Shown here piece after piece: positions 1 to 7,470 of a stretch of 64,000 nucleotides of DNA. The stretch is taken from NCBI GenBank assembly GCA_027488865.1, contig JAIYAU010000024.1, forward strand, positions 62,001 through 126,000, written 5' to 3'. Source of the stretch: Cytophagaceae bacterium (GTDB taxonomy: Bacteria; Bacteroidota; Bacteroidia; Cytophagales; UBA9547). Made by a program: the position numbers and the translations under genes. Position 1 is the first letter of the stretch. Each line of letters begins with the position of its first letter. Under the pieces are notes generated by a model that saw only the letters and a list, made by a program, of their open reading frames with translations, made no database searches and was not told the DNA's origin.

Positions 1-268
1 TTAATTTATTCCATTTTCAAAATGTGGTTACCGAATTAATAAATGGATTTTCAATACTTATATTATTTCTGCCACTCCATTGATAGTCCAATAAAGAAAT
101 GTTATTAGAAGATATTTTTGAAAAACTATTTGAGGCAAACTATGAAATTGAATTGTTATTATAACATTGGGATGATTTACTAGGTTGGTTCATTTATCAA
201 CCCTAGCAATACTAACAATTTTTAGGGTTTTCAGACTATTGGATGTTTATTAAGATTTGCAAACTTGT

Positions 269-276
269 TATATTTG
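269..276 (+). promoter_or_regulatory. Possible -7 element (TATATTTG) for the rhodanese gene
   Basis: The octamer fits the Bacteroidota -7 consensus TAnnTTTG and lies 13 nt before the start codon at 290. No TTG was found at the expected 17-20 nt upstream, so only half of the promoter is visible. Confidence 0.35.
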
Positions 277-289
277 AAAAAAAATAATT

Positions 290-586
290 ATGGCAGATAT
301 TACAGCGGCTGAATTAAAAAGCAGAATTGAATCAGGAGAGCAACTAAATCTAATAGACGTTAGAGAACCTAATGAATATGAAGCAAGTAACATTAATGCA
401 AAACTAATACCATTAGCTACATTACCTAACCGACTAGAAGAACTTGAAGGTCTTAAAAATGAGGAGGTTATTATACATTGTAAGTCTGGCAGAAGAAGCG
501 CCAACGCACAACAATTTTTGCAGGCACAAGGATTTACTAATGTAAGAAACGTAATTGGAGGGATTGATGCCTACTTGAGTTTATAA
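290..586 (+). CDS. Single-domain rhodanese-like sulfurtransferase
   Basis: This 98-residue protein is one rhodanese domain, the usual size for the stand-alone family (GlpE/PspE-like). Visible marks are the N-terminal LIDVREPNEYE segment (about residues 21-31), the active-site Cys64 in HCKSGRRS with the six-residue loop that cradles the persulfide, and a closing NVIGGIDAY segment. Such proteins carry sulfur as a Cys persulfide in the cytoplasm; the acceptor here is unknown. It has no signal peptide. It stands alone, convergent with fabI, and a hairpin terminator separates them. The ATG at 290 follows a promoter-like octamer closely and I see no alternative start. Confidence 0.9.
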   Translation: MADITAAELKSRIESGEQLNLIDVREPNEYEASNINAKLIPLATLPNRLEELEGLKNEEVIIHCKSGRRSANAQQFLQAQGFTNVRNVIGGIDAYLSL

Positions 587-657
587 CGTAATTCAACTAG
601 TTAAGAATTTTTTTTAACTACTTCTTAATTTGTTGGTGGAGAAATTTCAAAAAACAA

Positions 658-693
658 CTAAAAGAGATTGACCCTCAAATCAACCTCTTTTAG
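658..693. terminator. Bidirectional terminator between rhodanese and fabI
   Basis: CTAAAAGAG and CTCTTTTAG form the outer stem, continued by TTGA/TCAA after one mismatch, with a short loop. It lies between two convergent genes, and the A-rich and T-rich outer flanks give a U-tract in both directions. Confidence 0.7.
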
Positions 694-703
694 TTTATGA
701 ATA

Positions 704-1522
704 TTAACCTTGTTGTTCAAATAGATGCATTACCTCGGCAGTCATTCCAGTGCTAGAAAAGCCACCATCATGAAGTAGATTTTGCATGGTTACACTTCTT
801 GTGAGATCTGAAAATAAGGTAACAGTATAATTTGCACAATCTTCAGCGGTCGCGTTGCCAAGAGGAGACATTTTATCGGCAAAATCAAAAAACGCGTTAA
901 ATCCAGCGATTCCTTTACCAGCAGTCGTCATAGTTGGTGATTGAGAGATGGTATTAACCCTTACTTTTTTACTTTTACCAAGTCTCGCACCATAACCTCT
1001 TGCAATGGATTCAAGAGTTGCTTTAGCATCGGCCATGTCGGTATAATCAGGAAAAATACGTTGAGCAGCTATATAAGACAATGCTACAATGGAGGCATAA
1101 TCGTTAATGGCATCATTTTTCTCCAACACGTGCATTATTTTGTGAAAAGATAGTGCTGAAACATCTAGAGTTTTAATATACCAATCGTAATTTAAGTCTC
1201 CATATTCTTTTCCTTTGCGGATATTTGGACTCATACCTATAGCGTGAAGTACAAAATCGATTTTTCCGCCTAAAACATCAACAGACTCTTTTACCAATTT
1301 GTCCAGTTCCTCTACTGAAGTAGCATCGGCAGGTATGACCTTAGCATTACAGGTTTCAGCTAATTTATTTATTTCGCCCATGCGCATTGCCAAAGGGGCA
1401 TTGGTTAAGGTAAAACTAGCTCCTTCCTCGTGACAACGAAGTGCAATTTTCCATGCAATGGAGTCTTCATTTAGTGCTCCAAAAATGATTCCTCTTTTAC
1501 CTTTTAATAGATTGTAAGCCAT
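704..1522 (-). CDS. fabI: Enoyl-[acyl-carrier-protein] reductase (NADH), FabI
   Basis: FabI catalyses the last step of each fatty-acid elongation cycle, reducing enoyl-ACP with NAD(P)H in the cytoplasm. The 272-residue protein is of family size. It starts with the divergent short-chain-dehydrogenase nucleotide fold (GKRGIIFGALNEDSIAWKIA; the FabI-type spacing rather than TGxxxGxG). The FabI catalytic set is intact: Tyr150, Tyr160 and Lys167 (Y-x6-K), spaced as in the E. coli Tyr146/Tyr156/Lys163 set. The SQSPTMTTAGKGI segment corresponds to the flexible substrate-binding loop. It is a single gene with its own upstream region, divergent from the DinB-fold gene. An essential housekeeping gene, confidently identified. 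Confidence 0.97.
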   Translation of the reverse strand: MAYNLLKGKRGIIFGALNEDSIAWKIALRCHEEGASFTLTNAPLAMRMGEINKLAETCNAKVIPADATSVEELDKLVKESVDVLGGKIDFVLHAIGMSPNIRKGKEYGDLNYDWYIKTLDVSALSFHKIMHVLEKNDAINDYASIVALSYIAAQRIFPDYTDMADAKATLESIARGYGARLGKSKKVRVNTISQSPTMTTAGKGIAGFNAFFDFADKMSPLGNATAEDCANYTVTLFSDLTRSVTMQNLLHDGGFSSTGMTAEVMHLFEQQG

Positions 1523-1689
1523 GATTGTGTGAATTAAATTTCTAATGGATTCCTTTTACAAAGAATAGTGCAATATTAGAAGATTTTATTGCTAAAATCT
1601 AAACGCACATAAAAAAAATGAACTTCACAATTATTTTGATTTGAATAAAAATATTAGTTCTATTCGTTTAATGTATATTTAGGCTGTTT

Positions 1690-1705
1690 TGTCAGCGGGA
1701 TGACA
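1690..1705. promoter_or_regulatory. Inverted repeat TGTCA-N6-TGACA in the fabI/DinB divergent region
   Basis: A perfect 5-bp inverted repeat with a GC-rich 6-bp centre in a very AT-rich 275-bp region between two divergent genes. It could be an operator for either gene. The arms are short enough for chance to be possible. Confidence 0.25.
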
Positions 1706-1797
1706 TTCTCACTAGTCGGATTTAGGTACTTTTACAAATAAGTTTTTAGGTTGCAATTTACTTATTTTATATTGTGACCATTACCAACTATTATTCA

Positions 1798-2310
1798 ATG
1801 AACATGAAAGAGTTAGTACTATCCACCACATTTACGTTAAGGCAGTTAACTAATCTATTGTCGGAACTTTCTCAGGAGGAATATAACCAAAAACTAGAAA
1901 TAATTAATGGCAATACAATAGGTAAACATTGTAGGCATATTGTAGAGTTGTTTGGTTGCTTGATAAATGGTATTGAAACCAAAGTGGTAGATTATGATAA
2001 TCGCCAGCGAGATATAAATCTTGAAACGGACAAAACATTATGCTTGTGTGTAATTGAAGACATGATTAATGCTATTATGAGATGTGAATTAGATGCAACT
2101 TTGTTTTTGGTTACTGATTTGGAAGCTAAGGGTACTATAAGGACGTCATTAAAGAGGGAGTTATTGTACAATCAAGAACACACAATTCACCACTTGGCAA
2201 TTATAGGTATAGTGGTACGCCAATGTTTTAAAAAAATTGTATTAGAAGAAAATTTTGGTGTGGCAAGATCTACCATAAGACATCAACAACAAGTCGCATG
2301 TGCACAGTAA
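1798..2310 (+). CDS. DinB-fold (putative metal-dependent) protein
   Basis: The protein looks like a DinB/YfiT four-helix-bundle protein. It is all-helical, with a His in the second helix (GKHCRHIVELF, about His47) and a later HTIHH cluster (His128, His132) that together would make the three-histidine metal site of the family. Members include thiol transferases and hydrolases; the reaction here is not known. A GTG at 1774 would add eight residues, but the family normally begins with a MKELLLST-like helix, so I prefer ATG 1798. Its end overlaps the next start by 13 nt, so the two genes are probably co-translated. Confidence 0.7.
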   Translation: MNMKELVLSTTFTLRQLTNLLSELSQEEYNQKLEIINGNTIGKHCRHIVELFGCLINGIETKVVDYDNRQRDINLETDKTLCLCVIEDMINAIMRCELDATLFLVTDLEAKGTIRTSLKRELLYNQEHTIHHLAIIGIVVRQCFKKIVLEENFGVARSTIRHQQQVACAQ

Positions 2311-3023
2311 CATATCTTCCTTTAAACAATGGATATTTTTTAACATCAAATAGGGATGAGAGTTTGTTACGACCTATGGCAATTCCGCCTAAAAAATACC
2401 TTTATAACAATCATTCATTATTTTTCCCAAAGGATCCTGTAGCTGGTGGTTCTTGGATAGTAACCGATGAAAACGAATATTCCTTATGTCTGCTTAATGG
2501 CGCTCAAATTAAGCATATTAAAAAGGGCAATTATAAAAAAAGTAGAGGCTTAATATTACTCGATTTTTTTAACTATCCAACTCTTGAAACTTTCATAAAC
2601 GAATATGACTTTAATGGTTTTGAACCTTTTACGTTAATAATTATCAAAAATTGTCCAAGAAGTTTGTTCTTGTTGAGATGGGATGAAACAAACTTAACAT
2701 TGACCGAATTAGACCATAACCAGGGCTATATTTGGTCTTCTTGTACGTTGTACGATATCGAAAATCAATCTAATAGAGAAAAATGGTTTAGATCTTTTCT
2801 AAATGATACGAAAGCGATAAAACAAAGAGATATCATCAAGTTTCATTCATGTACAGAAATTAATGACCTTGATAACGGCTTGGTTATAAAACGCACTGAT
2901 TTAATGCAAACAGTAAGCATAACTTCTGTGAGTTGTAATGAAAATAGAATTAAAATTTATTACCACGATTTACGAAACAATAAAGAATATCGGTTTCGCA
3001 TCTTTCAAATGATGCTGAAGTGA
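2298..3023 (+). CDS. NRDE/TANGO2 family protein
   Basis: The N-terminus MCTVTYLP and the SNRDES motif that names the NRDE family (eukaryotic TANGO2) are both present, followed by FPKDPVAGGSWI, another family block. Cys2 has been proposed as an N-terminal nucleophile in this fold, but no bacterial activity is established. At 241 residues it is about normal length. There is no signal peptide or membrane segment. It overlaps the DinB-fold gene by 13 nt in another frame, suggesting an operon. It converges on the response regulator gene with a 93-nt gap holding no clear terminator. Confidence 0.82.
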   Translation: MCTVTYLPLNNGYFLTSNRDESLLRPMAIPPKKYLYNNHSLFFPKDPVAGGSWIVTDENEYSLCLLNGAQIKHIKKGNYKKSRGLILLDFFNYPTLETFINEYDFNGFEPFTLIIIKNCPRSLFLLRWDETNLTLTELDHNQGYIWSSCTLYDIENQSNREKWFRSFLNDTKAIKQRDIIKFHSCTEINDLDNGLVIKRTDLMQTVSITSVSCNENRIKIYYHDLRNNKEYRFRIFQMMLK

Positions 3024-3116
3024 TTCAAGGTTATTTCTTAAAATGTATTCATGATGGATTTAAATTTCCAATCAATTATACCATTTGTAACAAATAATAT
3101 CCTTATCTAAACAACT

Positions 3117-3500
3117 CTATTTCGAGAAAATCGACCTAAACATGGTTTTCACAGCGTCTAGGCTCAGTGGTTTTACAAAATATTTATCAATTCCGTAGCT
3201 TTGAACACTTTTGTCAATATCTTCTTTTTCACTTGAGGATGTTAATACAACAACTTCTATGTCTAGGTTAAGTTTTTTAAACTCATCCATAAAATCCCAG
3301 CCGTTCATTACGGGCATGTTAAGATCAAGGAAAATTATATCAGGAAGTTGATTTGTAACAGTTTGCAAATATTCTAAAGCGTCTTGCGCCGATATAAATG
3401 TCACCAACTCCGCTTCAGGATGATTCTTCTTTACCACCATTGTATTAAATTTAATAGTGAGCAAATCATCATCTATCATCATTACTAGGTATTGCTTCAT
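3117..3500 (-). CDS. Single-domain response regulator (CheY-like)
   Basis: This 127-residue protein consists only of a receiver domain. The acidic cluster is Asp10-Asp12, the phosphoacceptor is Asp59 (FLDLNMP), the switch Thr is Thr87 (VVLTSS) and the conserved Lys is Lys110 (FVKPLS). There is no output domain, so it must signal by protein contact, either to the cognate kinase or to an unknown partner. It is the last gene of the minus-strand run, 18 nt after the histidine kinase, which is its obvious partner. Confidence 0.92.
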   Translation of the reverse strand: MKQYLVMMIDDDLLTIKFNTMVVKKNHPEAELVTFISAQDALEYLQTVTNQLPDIIFLDLNMPVMNGWDFMDEFKKLNLDIEVVVLTSSSEKEDIDKSVQSYGIDKYFVKPLSLDAVKTMFRSIFSK

Positions 3501-3518
3501 TTCTTAAATTTTTAAAAA

Positions 3519-4886
3519 TTAGTCCTTGTTTAATGTTATTTTAAAAACAGTCCCCTCGTTAAGAATACTTTCAACTGAAATATCTCCGCCCATCATTTGT
3601 AAATTAGTTTTAGCCAAATAAAGACCAATACCTTTTCCTTCAATGTTTCTATTAAATCTATTATACAGGCCAAAAATGCGTTCTTTGTATTTTACTAAAT
3701 CAATACCCTGCCCATTGTCTCCAACAATTAAGGTAACCAGACTCCCCGATTCGTGAGATATTATACGTATATGAGGCGAAAGGTTGTCTCTTTTATATTT
3801 GATAGCATTATGTACCAAATTAAATAAAACACTGTTTAACAGTGTTTTAATAGTAAATACGGTAAATTCGTCAGGAAAAAATTCTTCAATTACGGCTCCA
3901 CTTTTTTCTATTTCTGCATTTAGAGAAATCTTTATACTCCTAATAATATCTTTTAGTTTTACATGTTCTTTTCCTTCAAGTAGATGTTTTCTAGACTTTA
4001 AAACAACATTTAAGTCTGATAAAATACCATCAAGGTTATCTGCGGCTAACGAGACATTTTCTATGAGTTCGTTATTTGTATCAAGATCTTGGTTTGTTTT
4101 GTCATACATATCTAAAAAGCCTTTGATATTACTTAAAGGAGCTCTTAGGTTATGTGACACAATAAAATTAAAACTTTCTAGACTGGAATAACTTTTGGAC
4201 AAATCTGAGAATAACTTTTTTATATTTTCTTCAGAAACGATGCGCAAGTTGATCTCTTCTTCTAATTTTTTTTGCTTTGATAGTAAATTGTTTGATAGTA
4301 AATTATAATATATAGAATAATTATAAAATAAACCCAACATTAAAAACAAGTTAAAAACCATGTTTAAAGAATATATATCGAAGAAAAATATTTTAAAAAT
4401 TACAGGATATAGTGGTTTAATATTTAACTTAAAATAGAAAAGTAATATATAAACCAAAACGTAGGTTAAAAAAGCAATAAAAATATTTCTCTTCTCTTCT
4501 AATTTGAATAACCAAAAAATAAATAATGGTGATGTATAAAGATACAAATGAAAACCCGAATCAAAACCTAACATATATGTAATAGAAACTACACTAAGCG
4601 AAGTAGTAAGAATTAATATAAACTTAGACCAACTGTATTTATTAACTTTATTTAATAATACTACTAGTGAAAAAAATATATGAGAAATTAAAATAATTAA
4701 AAATGGAGGCAATAATTCATAATAATAAAATACAAAATAGTATGGTGATGATGTAAACAGACAAAATAAGCAAAACTTGTTTATAGACCTTAATTTGTAA
4801 TTATTTGCTGTGTCATCTGTTGATACAATACCAGCATCTATCCATGCAGTTAAAAAGGATGATATATGTTGCTTTAACTGTGTCAA
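3519..4886 (-). CDS. Membrane-bound sensor histidine kinase
   Basis: The first ~200 residues hold about six hydrophobic segments with very short loops and no recognisable extracellular sensor domain, so the signal may be sensed in the membrane. A short coiled coil leads to a HisKA dimerisation domain with the phosphorylated His245 (VSHNLRAPLSN). The ATPase domain follows, with the N box (LVHNAIKYK), G1 box (VGDNGQGID), F box region and G2 box (GKGIGLYLAK). The start is TTG, overlapping the TGA stop of the upstream cyclase-like gene as TTGA, so translation is likely coupled. The family is clear; the stimulus is unknown. The context suggests it senses something linked to the isoprenoid product or the membrane. 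Confidence 0.9.
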   Translation of the reverse strand: MTQLKQHISSFLTAWIDAGIVSTDDTANNYKLRSINKFCLFCLFTSSPYYFVFYYYELLPPFLIILISHIFFSLVVLLNKVNKYSWSKFILILTTSLSVVSITYMLGFDSGFHLYLYTSPLFIFWLFKLEEKRNIFIAFLTYVLVYILLFYFKLNIKPLYPVIFKIFFFDIYSLNMVFNLFLMLGLFYNYSIYYNLLSNNLLSKQKKLEEEINLRIVSEENIKKLFSDLSKSYSSLESFNFIVSHNLRAPLSNIKGFLDMYDKTNQDLDTNNELIENVSLAADNLDGILSDLNVVLKSRKHLLEGKEHVKLKDIIRSIKISLNAEIEKSGAVIEEFFPDEFTVFTIKTLLNSVLFNLVHNAIKYKRDNLSPHIRIISHESGSLVTLIVGDNGQGIDLVKYKERIFGLYNRFNRNIEGKGIGLYLAKTNLQMMGGDISVESILNEGTVFKITLNKD

Positions 4887-5539
4887 TTTATTGATTTTGC
4901 TTTCTTAAATATATAAATGTAATAAATATCAAGTAAAAAACACACTAAACACATACTAATCAACCAAGTATTTTCAGGCCAACGTAATATACACATTAAG
5001 CTGATCATGGCTGTGCCTATACATTTTGTCCAAGCGGTAGTAAAGCTCAATACCGACTTGTCTTCGAGACGAATAAACATCAATACATACAAAGATGAAA
5101 TTAGAATATTGATCACATAAGCCGAATTCGCTCCAATAGGATTATCATAATTGTTTTTATAAAAAAAGTACAAAACTATTAACCACGAAACAAGAGCAAA
5201 AGAAAACAGCTCCTTAAAATATGGAATAAATGGTTTTGTAACCTGCTTGTTGCCATATTTATAAAAACTATAAACTATAAAAATATCTAAAACAAACCAT
5301 AGTTTGTAACCTATACCCAAAACTGCACCCATATTTTGTTCAAACACAAACCCCCAAAGAAACTCCCACGTGAAGTTTGCGCATAATACTGCAGCAGGCA
5401 TTTCAACAAATTTATGTTTGATAATGTTTTTGATGATATAAGCATAGTTTACTAGCCAAAATACAGCACCTATACCAAAAAGAATTAATTGTAGAGGAGT
5501 GTAATAGTCTAAATTGAGCCAAATAATACCTAAATTCAT
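4883..5539 (-). CDS. Integral membrane protein resembling Pyr4/PaxB-type terpene cyclases
   Basis: The 218-residue protein has about seven hydrophobic helices. Its pattern matches what I recall of the fungal membrane terpene cyclases (Pyr4, PaxB) and their few bacterial relatives: a GxGxxxWLxNY block in helix 1, LCANFTWEF in helix 2 with Glu59, LWFVLDIFIVY in helix 3, CILRW in a late helix, and Asp204 in the last helix (CFLLDIYYIY). In Pyr4 one Glu and one Asp at these places protonate the epoxide or olefin of a prenylated substrate. Family length is 220-250 residues. It lies 18 nt after a phytoene-desaturase-like flavoprotein gene and overlaps the kinase gene. Similarity is judged by eye; no prenyltransferase is in the window and the substrate is unknown. 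An alternative is a lycopene-cyclase-like membrane protein. Confidence 0.6.
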   Translation of the reverse strand: MNLGIIWLNLDYYTPLQLILFGIGAVFWLVNYAYIIKNIIKHKFVEMPAAVLCANFTWEFLWGFVFEQNMGAVLGIGYKLWFVLDIFIVYSFYKYGNKQVTKPFIPYFKELFSFALVSWLIVLYFFYKNNYDNPIGANSAYVINILISSLYVLMFIRLEDKSVLSFTTAWTKCIGTAMISLMCILRWPENTWLISMCLVCFLLDIYYIYIFKKAKSIN

Positions 5540-5557
5540 ATGATTAATATTTAATTG

Positions 5558-7258
5558 TTAAAAAAGTCTTGCGATTTTTTTAAGAAAGCCCATAATCAAT
5601 GGCACACCAAAAGGTAATTTACCATTCCAAGGCAAACCTTTTTTAAACCTCATTTTATCTTTCCATCTAAAAATACCTAGGATCCAAGGTTCGTGTAAAT
5701 CCCAAACCTTGCAATAGGCATGTCTTTTGCCTGTTGCGTCAATCACTGCATTTACGGCTCTTCTTGCTGCCTCATTAGCACCTTCCATGGTGGCAAGATC
5801 TGTATTGGTTTTTACAAAATCCGAAGCTATAAATAGATTTTCCACATCTGTATAAGCAAACGGCCTGAGCGTCCATGTGTTTTTATTATTAACTAGGAGG
5901 GGCTCTTGATTGATGGCAGGTACAGTTGGCACAATGCTATCGTCCAAATTCCAAGAGTGAAGGTGTTTTTTAGTCAAAACCACCTTACCATCTACATTTA
6001 AGCTACGTGATAATTGCTCCCAACATTCTTCCACAATTTCTTTAGGAGTACAGTCTTTTGCCTTTTTGCCATATAGCACCCCGGCAGAATCCCAATCTGA
6101 AATATCAATAGATAAAATTCCTTTCACGTCACCATCACCATATTTACTCCAATCAAAATCTTCCCAAAATTGCGCCTGGGAAATTGACGTTAAAGCCCAA
6201 GGTGTATCAACATAAATGGTGTGACCATGATTAATATCTACGTTTTCAGTTAGATACAACTGCAGACCATTCATCCAATTTACGTTTTTGGCTAACTCCA
6301 ACACATTATCAAGCGTAGGATCTATTGCTAATAAATCATTGTTGATGAGTTTTGCAAGCGCTTCCACCGGCATTGCACTTATAAAATGATCTCCTTTTAT
6401 GATGGTTTGTTCAGTTACACCATTTTTCTCGAATTCAACAATTACACTGTCAACCTTTAACCGGTCTTTGCACTTGATTTCTATTACTTTGGCATGGGTA
6501 TAATATTTTAAACCCTTTTCTTGCATAATTTTAAGCCATGGCTCTATCCAAACGTCATTGGTAGGGCCATTTAAAATCCTGTCACTACTCATACCTGGCT
6601 TCATAACATCAAAAGCCAACTGAAGAAGGATATCTCCTCCCGTTTTGGTGCTTACCGTTTCTGCCCTTGCAGCTACGAGCGTTCTTGTAAGACCACGTGC
6701 TAATAGTGTTTTATATGCTTCTGAAAATCGATCTGCTTCAATAAACTCCCACCAACCGATTCTTTCATATTCTTGCTTACGTCGTTCGTAACAACTAGTC
6801 ATTAGTTGCCAAATTCTTTCAGAAAAATACTCCTTTTCTTCTGCTGTAAGTCCTAAATCTATTCCTGCATCCAAGACAAGATATTTCTTGATTTCGGCGA
6901 TTGATCCTGGAAATTTAGCAGGCATGTAAAACGACTGCTTATCAAAACGTGCTACACGTATTTCAGAAGTTTGAACCAAGTTGTCATAAACGGTTTTACC
7001 GTTGCCCAAAGGAATCTCCTTCATAGTGGCAGTTACATGCCTATAAAAACGTGGGAAAAATCTAAACCCATGTTCTCCAGGCAATGGAAACCGACCACCC
7101 ACTGCAGAGTCAGGCACTTCTGTGCTTCGTGCTTTACCGCCAGGGATTGCTTTTAGCTCATATACCTCAACTTCGTAATTTCGTTTAATAAGTTCATGGG
7201 CAGCGCTTAGTCCAGCTACTCCACCACCAAGGATTACTATTTTTTGTTTAGGATGCAT
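5558..7258 (-). CDS. FAD-dependent oxidoreductase, phytoene desaturase/hydroxysqualene dehydroxylase-like
   Basis: An N-terminal dinucleotide-binding motif (VILGGGVAGLSAAHEL) is followed by an acidic strand end and the KAIPGGKARS segment of amine-oxidase/carotenoid-desaturase flavoproteins. The GEHGFRFFPRFYRH motif is typical of the COG3349-like branch that includes hydroxysqualene dehydroxylase. The C-terminal FAD segment is NLFIASDFVKTNTDLATMEGANEAARRA. I therefore expect an FAD enzyme acting on an isoprenoid or other lipid, with no transmembrane anchor. ATG 7258 is preferred to the in-frame codon at 7279 because it starts seven residues before the nucleotide-binding strand. It is first in a run with the cyclase-like gene, kinase and regulator, and a palindrome lies just upstream. 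Confidence 0.8.
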   Translation of the reverse strand: MHPKQKIVILGGGVAGLSAAHELIKRNYEVEVYELKAIPGGKARSTEVPDSAVGGRFPLPGEHGFRFFPRFYRHVTATMKEIPLGNGKTVYDNLVQTSEIRVARFDKQSFYMPAKFPGSIAEIKKYLVLDAGIDLGLTAEEKEYFSERIWQLMTSCYERRKQEYERIGWWEFIEADRFSEAYKTLLARGLTRTLVAARAETVSTKTGGDILLQLAFDVMKPGMSSDRILNGPTNDVWIEPWLKIMQEKGLKYYTHAKVIEIKCKDRLKVDSVIVEFEKNGVTEQTIIKGDHFISAMPVEALAKLINNDLLAIDPTLDNVLELAKNVNWMNGLQLYLTENVDINHGHTIYVDTPWALTSISQAQFWEDFDWSKYGDGDVKGILSIDISDWDSAGVLYGKKAKDCTPKEIVEECWEQLSRSLNVDGKVVLTKKHLHSWNLDDSIVPTVPAINQEPLLVNNKNTWTLRPFAYTDVENLFIASDFVKTNTDLATMEGANEAARRAVNAVIDATGKRHAYCKVWDLHEPWILGIFRWKDKMRFKKGLPWNGKLPFGVPLIMGFLKKIARLF

Positions 7259-7290
7259 AAAAATAAGATAAGAGAACAAAAGGTAATTTG

Positions 7291-7308
7291 TAGTACGACG
7301 ATGTACTA
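7291..7308. promoter_or_regulatory. Palindrome TAGTAC-N6-GTACTA upstream of the flavoprotein operon
   Basis: Perfect 6-bp arms, extended by two further pairs after one mismatch, centred about 41 nt before the start codon at 7258. A near -7 motif (TACCTTTT, minus strand, 7278-7285) sits immediately downstream, so a bound protein would cover the promoter. No regulator gene with a DNA-binding domain is adjacent. Confidence 0.45.
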
Positions 7309-7440
7309 AAATAGTTACAATCCTAAATAAATTACCAAAAACAGTTTAACATCCATTTATAATTAATGTCGAAACCAAATTATTTTATCCTATATTTTAA
7401 AAAGCAATTAAAAATTAACCAATTAATATTATAAATAACC

Positions 7441-7448
7441 TAAATTTG
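7441..7448 (+). promoter_or_regulatory. Possible -7 element (TAAATTTG) for the LRR protein gene
   Basis: The octamer fits TAnnTTTG 22 nt before ATG 7471. No TTG lies in the -33 window, so this is half a promoter. Confidence 0.35.
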
Positions 7449-7470
7449 AAATTGTAAACCGCGGTACAAA

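Noticed and set aside
1-268. End of a minus-strand gene at the left edge
   Set aside because: The frame ending in TAA at bases 3-1 meets another stop within about 40 nt, so no coding region is supported.
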